Origin: Paraktedonobacter sp034438135 | GTDB lineage: Bacteria; Chloroflexota; Ktedonobacteria; Ktedonobacterales; Ktedonobacteraceae | Assembly: GCA_034438135.1 (NCBI GenBank) | Contig: DAOTTL010000416.1 | Location: 1 to 18,470 of the forward strand | DNA length: 18,470 nt | Direction: 5' to 3' | Shown here: one piece after another, positions 15,042 to 18,470 of the stretch | Layout of the letters: each line of letters opens with the position of its first letter | How positions within the stretch are numbered: position 1 is the first letter of the stretch | Made by a program: the position numbers and the translations under genes | The notes under the pieces: model-generated | What the model was told of the DNA's origin: nothing | Databases searched by the model: none | What the model saw: only the letters and a program-made list of their open reading frames with translations

Positions 15042-15123
15042 TGTCAACCACAGGTGTCTTTTTGTAAAGTATACTTGTCTTATTGTAACTGATGGTATCC
15101 ATTTTGTCAAGTGTACTTGTCTT
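15042..15123 (-). promoter_or_regulatory. 21-bp phased operator-like array
   Basis: On the plus strand TGTCAA, TGTAAA, TGTAAC and TGTCAA start at 15042, 15063, 15084 and 15105, exactly 21 bp apart. Two units (15060-15081 and 15102-15123) are 22-nt near-identical repeats with two differences and contain imperfect CAAGT/ACTTG dyads 42 bp apart. The first unit keeps the TGTCTT end (15055-15060); the third is weakest. Two helical turns per unit would place bound proteins on one DNA face. The array covers the promoter of the four-TM/XRE operon. Confidence 0.65.
15082..15110 (-). promoter_or_regulatory. Consensus promoter of the four-TM/XRE operon
   Basis: On the minus strand a perfect TTGACA (15110-15105) is followed by 17 nt and TACAAT (15087-15082). 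Transcription would start near 15075, inside the repeat array, with about 75 nt of leader. The -35 box is itself part of the outermost repeat unit, which suggests repression by a bound regulator. Confidence 0.7.
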
Positions 15124-15160
15124 TTCACTCAGAGTTTTTCAAAAGGGGGCTTGCCTCAGG

Positions 15161-15455
15161 TGAGGAAACGCTCAATCTGGCGGCTGCGCCGCCAGATTGA
15201 GAGGGAGAAAGAGCTGAGTTTGCAAGCAGAAAAGCTGCTTGCAAACTCAGCTATTTCTCCCTCTTCTCGGGGGAGAGGCGGCTTTATAAGCCGCAGAAAA
15301 GTCAGAGATGACTCATGTCTTCAGAAAGAAAAGGATGAGTTTGTCAGCCGCAAAGCGGCTGACAAACTCATCCTTTTCTTTCTCGGGGGAGGGGCAGCCT
15401 GCTATACAGGCTCAGAGCCTTTTGACCTGCTTTTGCAAAAGTAGGGATGACTCAT
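15161..15455 (+). repeat. Composite palindromic repeat, copy 2 (double unit)
   Basis: The element opens with TGAGGAAACGCTC and a 14-bp hairpin (15171-15184 / 15188-15201). A 29-bp hairpin with one mismatch follows (15201-15229 / 15235-15263), then TCTCGGGGGAGAGGCGGC with a 7-bp hairpin (15278-15294) and GATGACTCAT (15307-15316). A second unit repeats the plan: a perfect 28-bp hairpin (15323-15350 / 15356-15383), TCTCGGGGGAGGGGC, a shorter GC hairpin region, and GGGATGACTCAT ending at 15455. It fills most of the gap between the four-TM operon and the Pro-rich gene. No gene is supported within it. Confidence 0.85.
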
Positions 15456-15494
15456 GAACTAGATTTATTCTTCTTATGAGAAAAAATGTATTGG

Positions 15495-15722
15495 TTACAT
15501 TTCAGGGGTCGGCAGAATCTGCGGATCAGGCAAGGGTGTCGGCTGTGGATCAGGTAATGTCACAGGTTGAGAAGGCGGAACGGGGAGCGGCTGTGGATCA
15601 GGTCCCGGCACTGGCTGAGGCATTGGCACTGGAACGGGCTGTGGATCGGGTCCCGGCACCGACTGAGGCATTGGCTGGATTGTCCCCACAGGACTGCTGG
15701 TCGTATATCTTCGTCTTTCCAT
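15495..15722 (-). CDS. Small Pro-rich repeat protein
   Basis: This 75-residue reading frame starts at an ATG with AAAGGAA 8 nt upstream. After a short basic start (MERRRYTT) it consists almost wholly of Pro, Gln, Asp and Val in PDPQP and PMPQ words. A 48-nt tandem duplication (units starting at 15589 and 15637) encodes a 16-residue repeat. It has no signal peptide or membrane segment. The gene follows the TMEM175-like gene by about 100 nt on the same strand and is probably cotranscribed. It may be a disordered linker or binding peptide. The opposite strand is also open here, but without a good ribosome-binding site. Confidence 0.5.
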   Translation of the reverse strand: MERRRYTTSSPVGTIQPMPQSVPGPDPQPVPVPMPQPVPGPDPQPLPVPPSQPVTLPDPQPTPLPDPQILPTPEM

Positions 15723-15820
15723 CAGAAATGTTCCTTTCTTCAAAAGCACGGCAGAATCAAATCCTGTCTTCCATTCAAACACGCAGAGAAGAGCAGGAAC
15801 GAGTCAGTTATACACGCGTG

Positions 15821-16486
15821 TTATATGCGCTCAAGCCAGCCAATGCGTGGAGCGATGGCATAGTTAAGCTGTATGAGGACGATGAAACCGATGCTCAAGT
15901 AGGTATTGAAGATGCATAAAAGAGCGCCCAAAGCGTATAAGCCCTGGGCAGTGATGATCCGTCGCGAGTTTACTGAGAACATTGTGCTGGCCTGCTCATT
16001 TTTCAGCAGATTAGCATGGCTTGCATACTGTAAACTAACGAAAAGTAAGATACCCATTAAAAGTATATTAAACCAGTAGATAACCAGAGCTAAGCGATAG
16101 GTGATAAAGTTTGCCAGCAGGGCGGTTGAAAAAGGCATTAGAGAGATGCTCAAAAGAAAAGCAAGATGGATCCAGGTAAGATGACGGTCTCCTTCTTTAA
16201 AATAATTGAGCTGTGTCTGTTGACCTACCCAGAAGATACCAAGGGTCATAAAACTCATAAAGTACGCAAGCAGACTGGGGGCAAGCTTCACAAGGGCATT
16301 CCAGAGCACCTGTTCGGGCTGGAGCGCTCCATTGGCCCAAAGAGGCTGTTGTACGTGCAAAACGTCGATCACAGGCACATGTAGTTCGAGAACTAAGAGG
16401 GTCATTGCGACGGCGAATATACCATCACTCAGGGCGGCCAGTCGATCCAGGTTATGAGCTGCCAGGGCATTATAAAATGTTCTCAC
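15821..16486 (-). CDS. TMEM175-family (DUF1211) potassium channel-like protein
   Basis: This 221-residue membrane protein has the family hallmark at its first helix, DRLAALSDGIFAVAMTLLVLEL; most members have FSDG where this has LSDG. Six hydrophobic segments follow one another, which fits bacterial TMEM175 (about 200-220 residues), a tetrameric K+ channel without the usual selectivity filter. I place the start at the GTG at 16486 because CAGGAG lies 7 nt upstream and the next residues lead directly into the first helix; a longer frame would overlap the neighbouring RF-like gene. It lies between the RF-like gene and the Pro-rich gene, all on the minus strand. Confidence 0.88.
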   Translation of the reverse strand: MRTFYNALAAHNLDRLAALSDGIFAVAMTLLVLELHVPVIDVLHVQQPLWANGALQPEQVLWNALVKLAPSLLAYFMSFMTLGIFWVGQQTQLNYFKEGDRHLTWIHLAFLLSISLMPFSTALLANFITYRLALVIYWFNILLMGILLFVSLQYASHANLLKNEQASTMFSVNSRRIITAQGLYALGALLCIFNTYLSIGFIVLIQLNYAIAPRIGWLERI

Positions 16487-16553
16487 GTGTGAACTCCTGA
16501 TTTTTTTATTAAAATGGTCCCTTAAAACAGTTCCTTCTGACTGAAAGATGCTA

Positions 16554-16910
16554 TTATTCGTCACCTCGATGAAACGGTTTGCGTTGTTCTTTATTGAGTG
16601 AGGTGCGACGTTTGATCTGGAGACGACGTTCTCGACTGGCCCGACCCGGTCGGGTGGGCACGCGAGGAACGGTGGGTCGTTGCAAGAATTGGAGTCTTTG
16701 AGCAAGACGCTCAAAGGCCACTTCGCGATTCTCGTATTGTGATCTTCGTTCGGTTGCTGTAACTGTGATGCCGCTTGGACGATGAGTCAGGCGTACTCCG
16801 CTGGAGACTTTGTTGCGGTGCTGACCCCCGGGTCCGCTGGCGATAAAAAAGGTCATTTCGCTATCGCGCTCTAATGATGCACGATCGACCGGATATTGCT
16901 CTATAGGCAT
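16554..16910 (-). CDS. RF-1-domain peptidyl-tRNA hydrolase (ArfB-like)
   Basis: This 118-residue protein carries the release-factor catalytic motif GGQ at residues 28-30 within SGPGGQHRNKVSSGVRL, but no codon-recognition domains. The C-terminal 35 residues are rich in Arg and Lys (RASRERRLQIKRRTSLNKEQ), as in ArfB/ICT1, where the tail enters the empty mRNA channel of stalled ribosomes. It probably frees nascent chains from stalled ribosomes. A PrfH-like role is the main alternative. The ATG has GAGGAC about 10 nt upstream and a plausible TTGGAA-18-TATACT promoter. The TMEM175-like gene starts 67 nt downstream. Confidence 0.9.
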   Translation of the reverse strand: MPIEQYPVDRASLERDSEMTFFIASGPGGQHRNKVSSGVRLTHRPSGITVTATERRSQYENREVAFERLAQRLQFLQRPTVPRVPTRPGRASRERRLQIKRRTSLNKEQRKPFHRGDE

Positions 16911-16963
16911 GCTTTTTTGTCCTCTATTTTAGACTCTCGCTGATTCATACCGTTTTAGCGAGC

Positions 16964-16993
16964 AGTATACGATAAAGCACAGGCAATTTCCAA
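16964..16993 (-). promoter_or_regulatory. Promoter of the ArfB-like gene
   Basis: On the minus strand TTGGAA (16993-16988) is followed by 18 nt and TATACT (16969-16964). The start would be near 16957, about 47 nt before the ATG. The -10 match is good; the -35 match is moderate. Confidence 0.4.
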
Positions 16994-17009
16994 CGGGTCA
17001 GATTGAAAA

Positions 17010-17166
17010 ATGAGCAAACGCCCTTCTCTGGCGGCAGCGCCGCCATATTTCCAGAAGAAAATGATGAGTTTGTCAGCCGCTTCGTGTCTGACAAACTCAT
17101 CATTTTCTTCTTTCTTTTGGGGGAGGGGCGGATTTGCAAGCCTCAGAAAAGTGAGGGATGACTCAT
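17010..17166 (+). repeat. Composite palindromic repeat, copy 3
   Basis: It starts ATGAGCAAACGC, has a 7-bp GC hairpin (17029-17045), then a perfect 24-bp hairpin with an 11-nt loop (17053-17076 / 17088-17111), then GGGGGAGGGGCGG and GAGGGATGACTCAT. The hairpin arm shares GATGAGTTTGTCAG with the second unit of copy 2. The small GC hairpin before the end is partly decayed compared with copy 1. It ends 11 nt before the LRR stop codon. Confidence 0.85.
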
Positions 17167-17176
17167 ATTTCCTCCT

Positions 17177-18457
17177 TTATAAAAAAATGGTACAGCCACG
17201 CTGCTCCAGTCGAAAGAGCCAGGCTGGGAGGGTGGACAGCTTGTTCCAACGTAGATCCAACTTCTCCAGTTTTGTGAGTCCCTCGATACTGTCAGGAAGT
17301 GTGATGAGTCGGTTCGCCCGTAAATCAAGATGCGTCAGACTGCTCAAACCGTCCATATAATCTGGTAAGTCCGTCAGCCGATTATTTCGTACGTCGAGAT
17401 GAGTTAGACTGCTCAACTGACCCAGGGATTCTGGCAGTGTGAGCAGTCTGTTTGTGGAAAGGTGTAACTCTTTGAGATGTGTCAATCTCCCGAGCGACTC
17501 CGGCAAGAAGGTCAAATGGTTATTCATCACATGTAACTCTTGTAGTTTTGTTAGTTCGCCCAGTGACTCTGGTAAACTCACCAGTCTGTTATTGTAGAGT
17601 CTCAATTCCTTAAGACTGGCAAGTCTGCCGAGACTGACAGGAAGTTCTGTCAATTGGTTATCGGTAAGGTTGAGGTAGAGCAAGTTAGACAGTTTCTCGC
17701 AGAGGAACTCAGGAAGCCGGGTCAGGCCATTATTGCTCATATAGAGAAAAAAGGTCAGATTGCTCAACCTTCCAAGCGCAGCAGGGAGTGAGGTCAATTC
17801 GTTGTGACCGATGTCCAGCGTATGCAGATGGACAAGTCTCTCAATCCCATCGGACAAGTGTGCCAGTCGATTCTCTGCTACATTGAGCACTTCCAGTTGC
17901 TCTAACCGCCAGAGCACATCAGGCAAAGCAACCAATCGATTGTTGCCGACACTGATATCCTTGAGACCACTTATCTGACCCAGCGCATCCGGCAGAGACT
18001 CCAATTGATTACCGTACAAACGCAGTGTCTCAAGTTTCGTCAGTTGACCGATAGTAACAGGCAGAGACGTTAACCTATTTCGATCCGCATGTAGTTCTAC
18101 CAGATGAGACAACTTTCCAAGCCACTCTGGCAGGACAGTCAACTCGTTCTCGTCAATGTATAGTCGTTGCAGATGAGACAACTTTCCAAGCTTTTCTGGC
18201 AAACTCCTCAGCCTGTTCCCGGTTACATCCAACCCTTGTAGAGAGTCCAATTGCTCAAACGACTCTGGTAATTCACTCAAGCCACAGAAGCGTATAGAGA
18301 GCGCAATTACAGCCTTCTCTGCAACGACAAACCCGCGCCTGACCCTATCGATCCCAGAATTTGTCGCTAGTACACCTGGAAACTCCTCCCCTGGCGCAAG
18401 TAAACCGCGCTGTTGAAGCAAATTCTCTAACTGAGTGAGAACGCTTATCTCGGCCAT
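17177..18457 (-). CDS. Leucine-rich-repeat protein
   Basis: This 426-residue protein has an N-terminal region of about 55 residues (helix LTQLENLLQQRG, then a short strand region) followed by 15 leucine-rich repeats and a partial C-terminal one. The repeats are mostly 23 residues with the pattern LxxLPxxLGxLxxLxxLxLxxNx, the plant-/Shoc2-like bacterial type; repeats 8 and 9 have 24. There is no signal peptide or membrane segment, so a cytosolic protein-binding scaffold is likely. No kinase, GTPase (Roc) or ligase domain is attached in the visible part. The ATG at 18457 lies only 6 nt after a TATACT box, which suggests a leaderless mRNA. The frame stays open to the window edge, so a longer N-terminus is possible. 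Confidence 0.92.
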   Translation of the reverse strand: MAEISVLTQLENLLQQRGLLAPGEEFPGVLATNSGIDRVRRGFVVAEKAVIALSIRFCGLSELPESFEQLDSLQGLDVTGNRLRSLPEKLGKLSHLQRLYIDENELTVLPEWLGKLSHLVELHADRNRLTSLPVTIGQLTKLETLRLYGNQLESLPDALGQISGLKDISVGNNRLVALPDVLWRLEQLEVLNVAENRLAHLSDGIERLVHLHTLDIGHNELTSLPAALGRLSNLTFFLYMSNNGLTRLPEFLCEKLSNLLYLNLTDNQLTELPVSLGRLASLKELRLYNNRLVSLPESLGELTKLQELHVMNNHLTFLPESLGRLTHLKELHLSTNRLLTLPESLGQLSSLTHLDVRNNRLTDLPDYMDGLSSLTHLDLRANRLITLPDSIEGLTKLEKLDLRWNKLSTLPAWLFRLEQRGCTIFL

Positions 18458-18463
18458 CCTTAA

Positions 18464-18469
18464 AGTATA
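18464..18469 (-). promoter_or_regulatory. Possible -10 box of a leaderless LRR transcript
   Basis: TATACT on the minus strand ends 6 nt before the ATG at 18457, so transcription would start at or next to the A of the start codon. AAGG directly abuts the ATG and is too close to act as a Shine-Dalgarno. The -35 region lies outside the window. Confidence 0.35.
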
Positions 18470-18470
18470 G

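Noticed and set aside
14965..15444. A 159-codon plus-strand open frame across the repeat at 15161-15455
   Set aside because: It runs antisense through the promoter and 5' end of the four-TM gene and then through the hairpins. It has no ribosome-binding site, and its protein consists largely of translated repeat.
15476..15919. A 147-codon plus-strand frame opposite the Pro-rich gene
   Set aside because: It overlaps the end of the TMEM175-like gene, lacks a Shine-Dalgarno, and its composition mirrors the GC-rich repeat on the other strand. The minus-strand frame has a good ribosome-binding site.
8937..17166. The repeats as a CRISPR array
   Set aside because: Copies are kilobases apart, of different lengths and internally palindromic, with no regular spacers and no cas genes.
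17010..17360. A 116-codon plus-strand frame starting at the third composite repeat
   Set aside because: Its first half is translated repeat and its second half is antisense to the well-supported LRR gene. Similar peptides from the other copies reflect the shared DNA repeat, not a gene family.

Overview
This window looks like chromosomal DNA from a multicellular, spore-forming member of the Chloroflexota, most likely class Ktedonobacteria. That placement is an inference. It rests on two membrane-anchored Ser/Thr kinases, one of them fused to a periplasmic-binding-protein domain, a long leucine-rich-repeat protein, many short orphan genes, and dense long intergenic palindromes. There is no rRNA, tRNA, CRISPR array, transposase or phage gene.

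Regions. (1) 1-1018: G-quadruplex motif, strong promoter, orphan Cys/His-containing acidic protein, then a 29-bp perfect palindrome between convergent genes. (2) 1025-4018 (minus): pyrG (CTP synthase) and, 3 nt downstream, a soluble PRC/MgtE_N/CBS protein. (3) 4345-4983 (minus): metallo-beta-lactamase-fold hydrolase; a structured intergenic element with a second G-quadruplex motif follows. (4) 5349-7765 (plus): degenerate SAM methyltransferase and a one-TM Ser/Thr kinase. (5) 8065-8774 (plus): two-gene orphan module. (6) 8937-9194: composite palindromic repeat. (7) 9461-12202 (plus): zinc-ribbon / kinase / TM / LivJ-like sensor kinase of 913 aa, whose stop codon lies inside a 33-bp palindrome. 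(8) 12290-13927 (minus): yggS-like, DUF6391-like and yggT-like genes in one tight operon. (9) 14090-15001 (minus): four-TM protein, XRE regulator, and a deletion-fused remnant of an ABC ATPase and permease, under a consensus promoter with a 21-bp phased repeat array. (10) 15161-15455: second composite repeat. (11) 15495-16910 (minus): Pro-rich repeat peptide, TMEM175-like channel, ArfB/RF-like protein. (12) 17010-17166: third composite repeat. (13) 17177-18457 (minus): LRR protein that may be leaderless.

The genes do not form one pathway. They combine housekeeping (CTP synthesis, PLP homeostasis, ribosome rescue) with signalling (two kinases, LRR protein) and a decayed XRE-ABC cassette. The most unusual content is non-coding: seven 24-33 bp palindromes, all perfect except one with a single mismatch, whose arm sequences differ while complementarity is kept; a recurring mosaic repeat carrying several of them; two G-quadruplex motifs upstream of promoters; and a helically phased operator-like array.
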